64,000 nt of DNA from Sporolactobacillus sp. THM19-2 (GTDB taxonomy: Bacteria; Bacillota; Bacilli; Bacillales; Sporolactobacillaceae): contig NZ_SEMC01000003.1 of assembly GCF_004153195.1 (NCBI RefSeq), positions 1-64,000 on the forward strand, in the 5' to 3' direction. The notes under the pieces are model-generated. The model was not told the DNA's origin. It worked only from the letters and a program-made list of their open reading frames with translations, and searched no databases. The translations under genes and the position numbers were made by a program. How positions within the stretch are numbered: the first letter of the stretch is position 1; each line of letters starts with the position of its first letter. This document shows, in pieces, positions 56,125-64,000 of the stretch.

Positions 56125-56168
56125 ATCAAACGCTTACATTTGAAAATAATTTTCTGTAAACGTTTGCT
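56125..56168. promoter_or_regulatory. Inverted pair of cre-like sites upstream of rpiR
   Basis: TGTAAGCGTTTGAT (minus strand, 56138-56125) and TGTAAACGTTTGCT (plus strand, 56155-56168) are 12/14 identical and face each other across 16 bp, 38-81 bp before the rpiR start. CcpA or RpiR itself may bind. Confidence 0.5.
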
Positions 56169-56185
56169 GAAATTAAACAAAATAT

Positions 56186-56464
56186 TTAATCTGAATCGCT
56201 TTTCTTTTCAAGATGCTTGCTGATTTCAAAGATTTCACCAAACAGTTTTTGCAGAGAGGCGGTAGGAAACGGGCCTCTGTTTTCCACTGCAATCCGGTTC
56301 AGTATTTCCTTTTCACGCAGCGAATCGGTGTAGGCGGTCCCTGCTGCCTTTTTTTCTTTGCCCACCTCCCGAACAACACGGGCCCGCTGATTCAGTAATC
56401 CGATCAGTTCTCTGTCAATAGTATCAATCTCCCTGCGTAATTGCCTCAGACGATCTGCCGTCAC
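56186..56464 (-). CDS. aroQ: Chorismate mutase, AroQ class
   Basis: A 92-residue all-helical chorismate mutase making prephenate. LRQLRREIDTIDRELIGLLNQRARVVREVGKEK carries the active-site arginines and lysine, and the third helix has SLQKLFGEIFEISKHLE. In many Bacilli this domain is fused to DAHP synthase or encoded separately as AroH; here it stands alone. The GTG at 56464 follows GGGAGG by eight bases. It lies upstream of rpiR and divergent from the aminotransferase at 56725. Confidence 0.88.
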   Translation of the reverse strand: MTADRLRQLRREIDTIDRELIGLLNQRARVVREVGKEKKAAGTAYTDSLREKEILNRIAVENRGPFPTASLQKLFGEIFEISKHLEKKSDSD

Positions 56465-56635
56465 TTGCCGTCCCTCCCGCTTCTGCCGCGATAAAATCAG
56501 TATGAACACAGATTATAAAAAAATGTCATTCAAGTCAATGGGCTCGTCCAATAACTTCATTCACCCTTATGTCAGGTCTCTTTACATAGCAGAACCGGCG
56601 TGTTTAAATTGAATCATGAAGGTGGCCATTCTGCA

Positions 56636-56650
56636 CATTTTCCGAAAACG
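56636..56650. promoter_or_regulatory. Weak CodY-like motif upstream of hisC
   Basis: CATTTTCCGAAAACG matches 11 of 15 positions of AATTTTCWGAAAATT. It lies 75 bp before the hisC start. This alone is weak evidence. Confidence 0.2.
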
Positions 56651-56724
56651 GCACCTTTACCCAAAAAAGGGCAATCATCATACATATATCATATCGGTTA
56701 AATGATTAACAGGGAGTGTCTGAC

Positions 56725-57813
56725 ATGTTTAAAAAAAATCTCGCTCATCTGCGGGCTTATGACCCGGGGCCGTCTCCTGATGAGATAAAAAAAGCATATG
56801 GCCTGGATCATCTCGTCAAACTCGACGCCAACGAAAATGTTTATGGATCTTCACCTGAGGTAGCCCGGGCTATCGCTCAGGCAGCCCTTCTCCCTGAGCT
56901 GTATCCGGACTGCCAGGACAGCGCTTTGAGGCAGGACCTGGCGAAGCGGCTCAACATTAATGAAAACCAGTTGCTGTTCGGACTGGGGCTGGATGAAATT
57001 ATTGTGCTGGTCAGCAGGGCTTTTCTTGCTCCCGGAGACAGTATCGTCATGGCATGGCCGACGTTCTACGAATATTACTGCCATGCGCAGATTGAAGGGG
57101 CACAAACGCGCAAGATCCCCTGCAACAGGGAAGGCAGGCACGACCTTCAGGGCATGCTCGACGTGATTGATCAGACCACCAGAGTCGTCTGGATCTGTAA
57201 CCCGAATAATCCGACGGGCACCTATGTCACCGGCAGAGAACTTTACGCCTTCGTGAAGCGCGTACCGGGCGATGTGCTCATCGTCCTGGATGAAGCCTAT
57301 ATCGATTTTGTCGTTGCAGAAGATTTTCCCCGGTCACTTGAATGGATAAATGATCAGGAAAACGTACTTGTCCTGCGCACCTTTTCAAAATCATACGGTC
57401 TTGCCTCCTTCCGAATCGGCTATGCCATTGGCCGGCGTCGCGTGATTGAAGAAATAGAAAAAGTCAGGCCACCGTTTAACAATCCGCGGCTAAGCCAGAT
57501 CGCAGCCTTCGCCGCCCTCCAGGATCAGGCCTTTAAAGAGGCCTGCGTACGAAAGAACAGAGAAGTTCTCGATATGACATACGCTTTTCTGGACAGGAAA
57601 GAGATCCCTTATTTTCCTTCCCAGGCGAATTTTATCTTTGTAAAAACGGGGCATGCCAAAGCCGTACAGGAGATCTGCAAACGAAACGGTTATCTGATTC
57701 AGGCCTTTGAAGACGGGGTCCGAATCACGATTGGAAAAATGAATGATATGAAGGGCCTGCTGCCCGTCCTTGAACAGGCGATGAATGAAACCCTGTCCGA
57801 ACCCAGTTTGTGA
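56725..57813 (+). CDS. hisC: Histidinol-phosphate/aromatic aminotransferase (HisC family)
   Basis: A 362-residue class I/II aminotransferase. The PLP lysine is Lys222 in TFSKSYGLASFRIGY, with KLDANENVYGSSP at the N-terminus and WICNPNNPTGTYV around the cofactor. HisC enzymes of Bacilli also transaminate prephenate-derived 2-oxo acids to phenylalanine and tyrosine. No his genes are nearby, and chorismate mutase is divergent next door, so an aromatic role is plausible. ATG at 56725 has AGGGAG at eight bases; the GTG nine bases upstream overlaps it. Confidence 0.87.
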   Translation: MFKKNLAHLRAYDPGPSPDEIKKAYGLDHLVKLDANENVYGSSPEVARAIAQAALLPELYPDCQDSALRQDLAKRLNINENQLLFGLGLDEIIVLVSRAFLAPGDSIVMAWPTFYEYYCHAQIEGAQTRKIPCNREGRHDLQGMLDVIDQTTRVVWICNPNNPTGTYVTGRELYAFVKRVPGDVLIVLDEAYIDFVVAEDFPRSLEWINDQENVLVLRTFSKSYGLASFRIGYAIGRRRVIEEIEKVRPPFNNPRLSQIAAFAALQDQAFKEACVRKNREVLDMTYAFLDRKEIPYFPSQANFIFVKTGHAKAVQEICKRNGYLIQAFEDGVRITIGKMNDMKGLLPVLEQAMNETLSEPSL

Positions 57814-57844
57814 AACCCGGTAAACATTTTTGAAAATATTTTTC

Positions 57845-57873
57845 TTTACAAACTGCCAAAATGCTGTTACAAT
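57845..57873 (+). promoter_or_regulatory. SigA promoter of the serine operon
   Basis: TTTACA and TACAAT are exactly 17 bp apart. Transcription should start near 57880, just before the T-box leader. Confidence 0.85.
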
Positions 57874-57879
57874 TTGTAC

Positions 57880-58146
57880 ACAATTAAAATAACAGTGATG
57901 AAGAAGATAACAGGCTTTGGAAAGGTACAGACAGAGAGCCGGGAGCGCTGGAAACCGGTGTATGTTTCTTCAGCTTTAGCCCTTCGGAACTGATCGGCTG
58001 AATGTTTCAGTAGGCTGGTCCGGTAGAAAAATCTGACCGTTATAGCGTAAGGAAGGCCGTTTGCAATGCAGACGGTAAATGAGGGTGGCACAGCGATAAT
58101 CACGCCCCTCGCAGTGAGTTTATGCACACTGCGGGGGGCGTTTTTA
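57880..58146 (+). ncRNA. T-box leader, probably tRNA-Ser specific
   Basis: The roughly 265-nt leader has a stem I region with AGAGAGCCGGGAGCGCTGG-type elements (about 57934-57955) and the T-box sequence AGGGTGGCACAGCG (58082-58095). A long terminator follows. The probable specifier loop (TTCAGCTTT, 57969-57977) offers AGC or UCA, both serine codons. Uncharged tRNA should favour antitermination and expression of the two serine genes downstream. Confidence 0.9.
58103..58146 (+). terminator. T-box terminator
   Basis: CGCCCCTCGCAGTG pairs with CACTGCGGGGGGCG, followed by five Ts. The 5' arm overlaps the antiterminator partner of the T-box. Confidence 0.9.
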
Positions 58147-58270
58147 TACTCTAAGGGCAATGTTCATGCTATATACTGGCTGATTCGGGATACCGGCCGG
58201 ATCGAGAATCAACAGACATGGCGGGCAGAACCTGAGCAACAAAAAACAGAGAAGAGAAGGGATGAGTTAA

Positions 58271-59443
58271 ATGATGAGCAACCTGTTTCTTGATCAAACG
58301 TATTTGTTCACACCGGGTCCGACTCCCATACCCAATCGAGTAAATGCAGCAATGGCCCGACCGATGATTGGCCACCGCAGTCCGGATTTTTCCGTTCTCA
58401 TTGAAGAAGTGGCCACTAAACTGATGCCGGTTTTTGGTACGAAACACCCGGTACTCGCCCTGACAAGCAGCGGTACTTCGGCACTTGAAGCCGCCGTTGT
58501 CAATACGGTTGCCGCGGGCGAACACGCTGTGGTGATTGTGGCCGGATCCTTCGGTGACCGATTCGCGACAATCGCTGAAAACTACGGCGTTCATACGCAC
58601 CGGCTGAATATTGAATGGGGCAAATCCTGTTCTCCGGATGAACTGGCAGCTTTCCTCGACAAACTGTCGGGAACACCTGTAAAAGCCGTATTTGCCACCT
58701 TCAATGAGACGTCAACGGGTGTGCTGAATCCCATTCATGAACTGGGCAAGGTGGTCCGTAAAAAAACAGACGCTCTCTTTATCGTCGACGGCGTCAGCTG
58801 TATCGGTGCGGTTCCGGTAGATATGGAAGCCGATCAGATTGACCTGCTCGTCACAAGTTCACAGAAAGCCTTGATGCTGCCGCCGGGGCTGGCTTTTGTT
58901 TCCTTCAGCGACCGGGGCCTTGAGGCCATTAAGGCCTGCCCTGAAAGAAGATTTTATCTTGACCTGAACCGGTACGTAAAAGCCTATGAAGAGCAGAAAT
59001 CCACACCCTTCACCCCGGCTGTTTCGCTGATTGCCGGAGCCCGTGAAGTCTGCACGATGATTGAAGAAGAAGGCTGGAATCATGTCGTCGAGCGTCATAC
59101 CCTGCTCCGGGACATGATGCGTGCCGGCATCCGCGGGCTGGGTCTGCCGCTTCTGACAAGCGATGAAGATGCCTCTCCGACCGTCACCGCGGTTCAGCCG
59201 GAAGACATTCCTGCACCAGACATTCAGAAAGCATTGAAAAAAGATTTTTCGATCACCATAGCCGGCGGTCAGAAGAAACTCAAAGGAAAGATTTTCAGAA
59301 TCGGGCATATGGGGTACTGCACACCCTTTGATGTGCTTAAAGTGCTGAGCGCTCTTGAACTGACACTTGCAAAACTGGGTCAGGAACCACGGCTTGGTGT
59401 GGCAACGAAAAAAGCAGAGAAGGTGTGGATCCAGCATGTATAA
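58271..59443 (+). CDS. Class V PLP aminotransferase (alanine/serine-glyoxylate type), likely phosphoserine aminotransferase
   Basis: A 390-residue class V aminotransferase of the AGT/SPT family, with FTPGPTPIP at the start, SSGTSALEAAV near 66-76, Asp173 (IVDGVSCIGA) and the PLP lysine Lys199 (SSQKALMLPPG). It is not the classical SerC type. The T-box with serine codons and the 8-bp overlap with serA suggest it does the SerC step (3-phosphohydroxypyruvate plus glutamate to phosphoserine); that is inference. Alternative substrates are glyoxylate with alanine or serine. AAGGG precedes two ATGs; the first is used. Confidence 0.88.
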   Translation: MMSNLFLDQTYLFTPGPTPIPNRVNAAMARPMIGHRSPDFSVLIEEVATKLMPVFGTKHPVLALTSSGTSALEAAVVNTVAAGEHAVVIVAGSFGDRFATIAENYGVHTHRLNIEWGKSCSPDELAAFLDKLSGTPVKAVFATFNETSTGVLNPIHELGKVVRKKTDALFIVDGVSCIGAVPVDMEADQIDLLVTSSQKALMLPPGLAFVSFSDRGLEAIKACPERRFYLDLNRYVKAYEEQKSTPFTPAVSLIAGAREVCTMIEEEGWNHVVERHTLLRDMMRAGIRGLGLPLLTSDEDASPTVTAVQPEDIPAPDIQKALKKDFSITIAGGQKKLKGKIFRIGHMGYCTPFDVLKVLSALELTLAKLGQEPRLGVATKKAEKVWIQHV

Positions 59444-61037
59444 AGTTATCGTTACCGATCCAATAAATGAAACAGGATTAAAAGCGCTGCTTAACCATCC
59501 AGACGTCCAGGTTGATCAGCGTCCGGGACTGCCCCGGGAGGAACTGGTCCATGCAATCAGCGGTTATGATGCCCTGATTGTCCGCAGTCAGACACAGGTG
59601 ACACGCGAGATCATTCAGGCAGCCGATCATCTGAAGGTGATTGCCCGCGCCGGTGTCGGTGTAGATAATATCGATATCGATGCAGCTACGGAAAAAGGGG
59701 TAATCGTGATCAATGCTCCGGCCGGTAACACGATTGCCGCAACGGAACATACCCTGGCCATGATGCTTGCACTTGCCAGGAACATCCCGCAGGCGTACGG
59801 TTCCCTTTCTTCGGGAACATGGGACCGCAAACGGTTTAAGGGTGTAGAACTGTACCAGAAAACGCTCGGCGTTGTAGGCATGGGACGCATCGGGACAGAA
59901 GTGGCGAAACGGGCAAAAGCCTTCCGGATGAACATACTCGCCTATGATCCGTTCCTCACTGAAGACCGGGCAAAAAAAACGGGGGTCACTAAAGCCGATC
60001 TGGACACGATTGCGGCGCAGGCGGATTTTATTACGGTACATACGCCGCTGACTGCTGAGACTCGAGGTCTGATTGATGCCGGCTTTATGGCGAAAACCAA
60101 AAAGGGCGTTCGGTTCATTAACTGCGCCCGCGGCGGTATCATCGATGAACAGGCGCTTGTGGATGCCGTAAACAGCGGCCAGGTGGCGGGAGCCGCCATT
60201 GATGTTTTCACGCATGAACCCCCGGAAAATACAGGGCTCACGCAAAATCCCAAGATTATCGTGACGCCGCATCTTGGCGCCTCAACTGCCGAAGCTCAGG
60301 AGAAGGTAGCCCAGTCGGTCAGTGAAGAGATTGTCGGAATTTTTGAAACGGGAAGTGTCCAGCATGCACTGAATCTTCCGCATATCTCTGCTGCCGTTCA
60401 GCAGAAAATCAAGCCCTACCTGACATTAAGCGAACAGATGGCTGAGCTATTGATGCAGATTTTCAAAAAAGCGCCCAAAAAAATTACGATCAATTATTAT
60501 GGCGAACTTTTTCTGGAAGATACCGGACTCCTGACCAGACAAATCATTAAGGCTCTGCTCTCATTTTATCTGGATACATCAATCAACATCGTTAATGTCA
60601 TGCAGGTACTGAAGGCACACAGTCTTTCTTACAATGTACAGAAGAATGCGGCGCATAAAGGGTTCACTAATTTTATTGAACTCGAAATCGAACATGACGG
60701 TGAAAGGGCGACCATCGCCTGCACCTATCTGCCGGGATTCGGCGGCCGTATTGTTTCCATTAACGGTTATCGTCTGGATATGGAGCCTGAAAAATATTCT
60801 CTCTACATCACCCATAATGACGTGCCCGGCATGATTGGCAATGTTGGATCACTGCTCGGCAAAGATCATATCAATATCGGCAGCATGTATGTCGGCCGGC
60901 AGGCGGTTGGCGGGAAAGCGGTGATGATCCTCACTGTAGATAAGCCCGTTTCCGGGGAAATCAGAAAGGAAATCCTCTCCCTTCCGGATCTGGATGATGT
61001 TCAGTTCGCGGAAATTGACGTTCCGGAAAATGACTGA
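59436..61037 (+). CDS. serA: D-3-phosphoglycerate dehydrogenase
   Basis: A 533-residue first enzyme of serine synthesis. The catalytic domain (about 1-315) has the NAD motif GVVGMGRIGTEVA, the substrate Arg in NCARGGIIDE, and the His of the Glu/His pair in VTPHLGAST. An allosteric substrate-binding domain (about 320-450) and a C-terminal ACT domain (about 455-530; YITHNDVPGMIGNVGSLL) follow, the long form usually inhibited by serine. The ATG at 59436 overlaps the aminotransferase stop; an earlier in-frame ATG is inside that gene. Confidence 0.96.
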   Translation: MYKVIVTDPINETGLKALLNHPDVQVDQRPGLPREELVHAISGYDALIVRSQTQVTREIIQAADHLKVIARAGVGVDNIDIDAATEKGVIVINAPAGNTIAATEHTLAMMLALARNIPQAYGSLSSGTWDRKRFKGVELYQKTLGVVGMGRIGTEVAKRAKAFRMNILAYDPFLTEDRAKKTGVTKADLDTIAAQADFITVHTPLTAETRGLIDAGFMAKTKKGVRFINCARGGIIDEQALVDAVNSGQVAGAAIDVFTHEPPENTGLTQNPKIIVTPHLGASTAEAQEKVAQSVSEEIVGIFETGSVQHALNLPHISAAVQQKIKPYLTLSEQMAELLMQIFKKAPKKITINYYGELFLEDTGLLTRQIIKALLSFYLDTSINIVNVMQVLKAHSLSYNVQKNAAHKGFTNFIELEIEHDGERATIACTYLPGFGGRIVSINGYRLDMEPEKYSLYITHNDVPGMIGNVGSLLGKDHINIGSMYVGRQAVGGKAVMILTVDKPVSGEIRKEILSLPDLDDVQFAEIDVPEND

Positions 61038-61084
61038 TCAGGTTCTGATTTCTCGTTCCCGCCGGACAATTTTACAGAACTAGA

Positions 61085-61117
61085 AAAAATCCCCTTCGAC
61101 ATCCGGAGGGGGTTTTT
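61085..61117 (+). terminator. Terminator of the serine operon
   Basis: AAAAATCCCC pairs with GGGGGTTTTT around TTCGACATCCGGA, ending in six Ts. Confidence 0.85.
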
Positions 61118-61163
61118 TCTGTACTTTTAAACGGCATATAACTTTTAAGGAAAAAAGGTTCAG

Positions 61164-61190
61164 AAAAACAAAATCCCCGGTGGCAGGGAT
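61164..61190 (-). terminator. Terminator of the HAD gene
   Basis: On the minus strand ATCCC pairs with GGGAT around TGCCACCG, followed by TTTGTTTTTC. Confidence 0.7.
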
Positions 61191-61251
61191 AAATCTCGAT
61201 CGGCTCAGCCGCCGGAGGCTCCACTTCGCTGAGTTTTCTTAACAAAACGGC

Positions 61252-62400
61252 TTATTTATTCAGCTTTTCAAAAACAAGATCTTCCATATCGGCTATGGAA
61301 TCAAGAATGTAATCTGCACCGTGCGCTTCAAGTTCCGGCTTTGCTTTTTGACCGGAGAGACCAGTCAGAACACCGGCGAAGCGGCAGCCCAGCTGACGGG
61401 CGCAGAAGAGATCGGCAAGAGAGTCCCCGACGATTAACGTGTCCTTCCCGTCTGCAAGTTTTTCCGGTTTCCTTGCCGTCAGTGCTTTCACATCGCTGTC
61501 CTTTCCATAGCGGGCGAGCAGATAGGTAAAGGGATGCGGCTTGGCAAGCGGGGCTGCATCGTATTTTTTTTCTGCCATAAGGACGTCATCGGCTGTCGCT
61601 ATGTGATTCTCATCGAGCAGTTCCAGCCAGTGCAGATAACCAAAGGGTCTGAAGGTCTCAAGATGCGGTCGTCCGGTTGCAATACCGATCTTCACTCCGC
61701 TATCAGAGAGCCGGCTGAACAACCGGCGTATCCGCGCCGGATCTGCCAGTGTCCGTTCTTCATTCATGAAGCCCTCTTTCCCTGTCTGTACGGAAGGCAT
61801 ACCTGTTGCGGCAAGTACATGATCATCACCAATATACCATTCCTGGGAAGCATGTTCCCCGATATGCCATAACGCACTTTTCGGCCTGAAAATGTCCGTT
61901 TCCAGTCCCAGACGTTTCCCGGCGATCTGATTCAGATAGAGGATGATGCCCTGACGGGTTACCTCTGTATCGGCAAAATCAGTCATAAACTGAGAGAAAT
62001 CAGGCTGAACCGGATATTTCCGGAAAAGCGTTCTGAACTGATCGAGTGACGCCCTGTCGATCGGTTTCTGAAACCACTTTTTCGCCTCCTCGCGTGCATC
62101 TTCCGGCAACTGTGCTGTTAAGTGAATCAGCTGCACGGAAAAAGTGACGTAAATCATATCCCAGTTTGCATTCATGCCTCTGGATTTCATAAAGTTTAAT
62201 ACATCATCGTTTAGAAAAATGTTCGCGCGAATGTCAGCAATTTCACGGTCGCTGTACCTTGTCTTGAACCCATGCGCCCTGCCGAGTCCAAGATAATGAT
62301 CACTTAGCAGCAGCTCCCTGACCGTCAGCGCCGAAGCGTCAAAGTAGCGTTCTTCACTCAGGAAAACCCCGTCGACATCAAATAAAATTGTTTTTATCAT
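61252..62400 (-). CDS. Large HAD-superfamily hydrolase
   Basis: A 382-residue HAD protein. Motif I is FDVDGVFLSEERYFD at the very N-terminus (the second Asp is followed by GV rather than GT). A large helical insertion (about 30-200) is followed by GIATGRPHLET (motif II region), AKPHPF (Lys, motif III) and VGDSLADLFCARQLGCRFAGVLTG (motif IV). The unusually long cap may define its substrate, which is not known. ATG at 62400 follows AGGGG closely; an ATG ten codons upstream is the alternative. It appears monocistronic. Confidence 0.82.
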   Translation of the reverse strand: MIKTILFDVDGVFLSEERYFDASALTVRELLLSDHYLGLGRAHGFKTRYSDREIADIRANIFLNDDVLNFMKSRGMNANWDMIYVTFSVQLIHLTAQLPEDAREEAKKWFQKPIDRASLDQFRTLFRKYPVQPDFSQFMTDFADTEVTRQGIILYLNQIAGKRLGLETDIFRPKSALWHIGEHASQEWYIGDDHVLAATGMPSVQTGKEGFMNEERTLADPARIRRLFSRLSDSGVKIGIATGRPHLETFRPFGYLHWLELLDENHIATADDVLMAEKKYDAAPLAKPHPFTYLLARYGKDSDVKALTARKPEKLADGKDTLIVGDSLADLFCARQLGCRFAGVLTGLSGQKAKPELEAHGADYILDSIADMEDLVFEKLNK

Positions 62401-62535
62401 TTTCCCCTGTTCACCAATCCCATCACTCATTTTGAACACTGCACTTCATGTCTTGCTTCAGTCATCGTTGTCCGTCCCGGAGTGGTCTGAAGGGCTCAGA
62501 AAAGTGTCAGAAATTGCTGCCGTCCTGTCCGTCGC

Positions 62536-63468
62536 TCAGTGGAGAGATAAAGCACGGCCGTTTTGAGCGATAATGACCCAGTTTTGACCCCCGTTTTCCG
62601 TCATATAAATATTTCCACCTGCTGTGATCAGAACGGCCTCCTGATGACGTACGGGATTCTGCTTTATTTGAATTAGCCGGTCGCTCTCAACCGAGCCGAT
62701 ATCCAGATGAATCGCCTTATCCTCATCGGGAATGATGCTGTAGAGCGCCGTTTCATCCCCTGAAGTACCCGCAAGCAGTGTCTGGCGGCTGTTAAATCCG
62801 TATGACACACTGGTGACGTTCTCACCTTTCAGCATAGCAATACCCGTCTTTCCGCCATCCGAAGTCAGATAAAGTCCCCGATCTGTTGCTACAGCAAAAT
62901 TTCTGTCGTTCCCCGGGTCAATCGCCAGTTGCTGCGGATTTCCTTTGATCCCTTCCAGCTGTTGGTCCTCCCAGGAGTTTCCTGAATCTACGGAGATGGA
63001 CAACTGATCTCGGCTCAGGTGACTGATTGCGTGCGACTTGTAACCGGCAGCCCAGACTCCCTTACCGAGCCCTGCAGGCAACTCATTCTTTGTAATGACC
63101 TTTCCATCCGCTATGTATTCAATCGTTTTTCCAGTGATTCGGAAATAACCGTTATCCACCGGAAGGAAAAAGGTCCCTTTCGTTTTGTTCTCAGAACTCC
63201 TGCTCCATTTCCCGTCATGGTAACCGGCAAGGCCCGAGTCGGATGCGACCCAGAGCTTTCCGTTCTGCGTGTAGCCACTGCCTGTAATATGTTTGAAGTG
63301 AAGACCTGAGTTGTCCCCTGTCACCGCCTGCTTCACCACATAAATCAGCCAGACTGCAAAGCCGGCCAGTAGCAGAATGAGTGCGATTTTAGCAACAAAG
63401 AGCCAGAATACAAGTTTAAAACTCTTCCTGTCTGATCCGTTTCCTGATACCTTTTCTCTGTTTCCCAC
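62536..63468 (-). CDS. Membrane-anchored beta-propeller-like protein (BNR/Asp-box type)
   Basis: A protein of about 310 residues with a basic N-terminus, one transmembrane segment (about 20-44), and an outside domain of short repeats: DSGLAGYHDGKWSRS, SVDSGNSWEDQ, TDRGLYLTSDGGKT and MTENGGQNWVII. The S/TxDxGxxW pattern is the Asp-box of sialidase-like and YCF48-like propellers. No catalytic residues are evident, so a binding or scaffold role is more likely. The start is ambiguous: GTG 63468 has GGAG 11 bases away, while GTG 63480 overlaps that site. Confidence 0.72.
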   Translation of the reverse strand: MGNREKVSGNGSDRKSFKLVFWLFVAKIALILLLAGFAVWLIYVVKQAVTGDNSGLHFKHITGSGYTQNGKLWVASDSGLAGYHDGKWSRSSENKTKGTFFLPVDNGYFRITGKTIEYIADGKVITKNELPAGLGKGVWAAGYKSHAISHLSRDQLSISVDSGNSWEDQQLEGIKGNPQQLAIDPGNDRNFAVATDRGLYLTSDGGKTGIAMLKGENVTSVSYGFNSRQTLLAGTSGDETALYSIIPDEDKAIHLDIGSVESDRLIQIKQNPVRHQEAVLITAGGNIYMTENGGQNWVIIAQNGRALSLH

Positions 63469-63480
63469 TTTTTTAGCCAC

Positions 63481-63886
63481 TCCAGTAAAAATTGGTATTC
63501 AATATTTTGCCCTGTATCCATTCTTACATGATCCGGAAGAGATCTCAACTGAATCGTTTTCACCCATCGGCACGGGAGTGATTCTCTGCCGTCAAGCAGG
63601 TCAAAAGAGCCAGCTCTCACCAAAAATCGTCACCCGCTTTTTGCAATCACCGTTTCCCCGGGATCAGGCTCATCCGGACATCCGGCAAGTCCTGCCCTTC
63701 AATCACAGGTGATATCATGGTTATTCACACTTTTTTCCTCCGAATGATCAGGATGATGGATCTATATAGAATTATACTAAATGTGAAGCAGGAAAAGAAT
63801 CATCTGGCACCGGCCCTCGCACAGGTCTGAGGAGGTAAACCCCTTTTTTCATCTGGTGCGACATCTGGCGTTTGACCGTTCAAGGT
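63481..63886. other. Non-coding gap with no recognised element
   Basis: About 400 bases without a convincing gene. CATCTGG occurs three times near 63810-63870. A GGAGG at 63731-63735 (minus strand) has no start codon at usable distance. I see no known RNA or operator. Confidence 0.4.
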
Positions 63887-63913
63887 ATAAAAAAGCCCGG
63901 TGTTACCGGGTTT
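63887..63913 (-). terminator. Terminator of the gene at the right edge
   Basis: On the minus strand CCCGGTAACACCGGG is followed by CTTTTTT. Confidence 0.85.
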
Positions 63914-63944
63914 AAATGCATCATCGTTCTGTTTGCGGGCCGAC

Positions 63945-64000
63945 TCAGCCCTCAGTCACCTGAATTTCTTTTTCAAGATCATTTCTTGACAGGTCGGTTT
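63945..64000 (-). CDS. 3' end of a gene continuing beyond the window
   Basis: On the minus strand an open frame enters from the right edge and reads ...TDLSRNDLEKEIQVTEG before a TGA at 63947-63945. It is supported by the intrinsic terminator about 30 bp downstream. Only 17-18 codons are visible, too few to name a family. Confidence 0.55.
   Translation of the reverse strand, partial: TDLSRNDLEKEIQVTEG

Noticed and set aside
59478-60272. 264-codon open frame on the minus strand
   Set aside because: Antisense to the catalytic domain of serA.
63345-63623. 92-codon frame on the minus strand overlapping the propeller gene start
   Set aside because: It overlaps the better-supported gene in another frame and has no ribosome binding site.
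63647-63718. 23-codon frame on the minus strand upstream of the propeller gene
   Set aside because: The only Shine-Dalgarno is about 18 bases away, and the peptide has no features.

Overview
The window looks like chromosomal DNA of an endospore-forming member of the Bacillales (Firmicutes). The evidence is dense coding with strong GGAGG-type ribosome binding sites, frequent TTG and GTG starts, several spore genes (yutH-, lytH-, yunB- and CotF-like), a SigI/RsgI pair, and a gene run matching the Bacillus subtilis yumB-yutM-dapF-yuzD-yutI-yutH-yutF-yutE-yutD-lytH-yunB-yunC-yunD-suf neighbourhood. The base composition looks near balanced rather than AT-rich. A Sporolactobacillaceae-type genome would fit, but that is inference. 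I see no rRNA, tRNA, insertion sequence, prophage or CRISPR array, so this is mostly core genome.

Layout. 1-4.6 kb: a DUF378 membrane protein, asparagine synthase, a divergent pair of XRE-type regulators, and a type II NADH dehydrogenase with a near-perfect Rex box. 4.9-19.4 kb: the Fe-S carrier yutM, dapF, small yuz/yut genes, spore genes, and the sufCDSUB operon. 19.6-22.5 kb: methionine ABC transporter metNPQ under a SAM-I riboswitch with promoter and terminator. 22.6-27.1 kb: an NlpC/P60-LysM wall hydrolase with a WalR-type site, rsgI-sigI, gcvH and yusI. 27.5-30.8 kb: two CotF-like coat proteins, a secreted CAP protein with a structured upstream region, a GDSL esterase and a YpjP protein.

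30.9-38.2 kb: class Ib ribonucleotide reductase nrdIEF with two NrdR-like boxes 31 bp apart, then ppk and ppx. 38.5-45.7 kb: glutamate synthase gltB-gltD divergent from gltC, with candidate GltC sites. 45.8-51.4 kb: lipA-lipM (lipoyl assembly, which links to the GcvH acceptor at 26.3 kb), divergent from an SNF2 ATPase and a SWIM protein. 51.6-55.2 kb: hom-thrC-thrB followed by a 30-residue membrane peptide. 55.2-61.0 kb: an RpiR regulator flanked by cre-like palindromes, chorismate mutase, a HisC-type aminotransferase, and a serine operon (class V aminotransferase plus serA) behind a T-box. 61.2-64 kb: a large HAD hydrolase, a membrane-anchored beta-propeller protein, and the 3' end of one more gene.

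The genes form coherent modules: Fe-S assembly (sufCDSUB, yutM, yutI), lipoate (lipM, lipA, gcvH), sulphur and amino-acid supply (met, thr, ser, glt, asn, dapF), dNTP synthesis, polyphosphate turnover, and envelope or spore biogenesis. The least explained signals are a pair of near-identical palindromes bracketing a candidate lipM promoter, a structured region upstream of the CAP gene, and an intergenic repeat family with at least two copies here.
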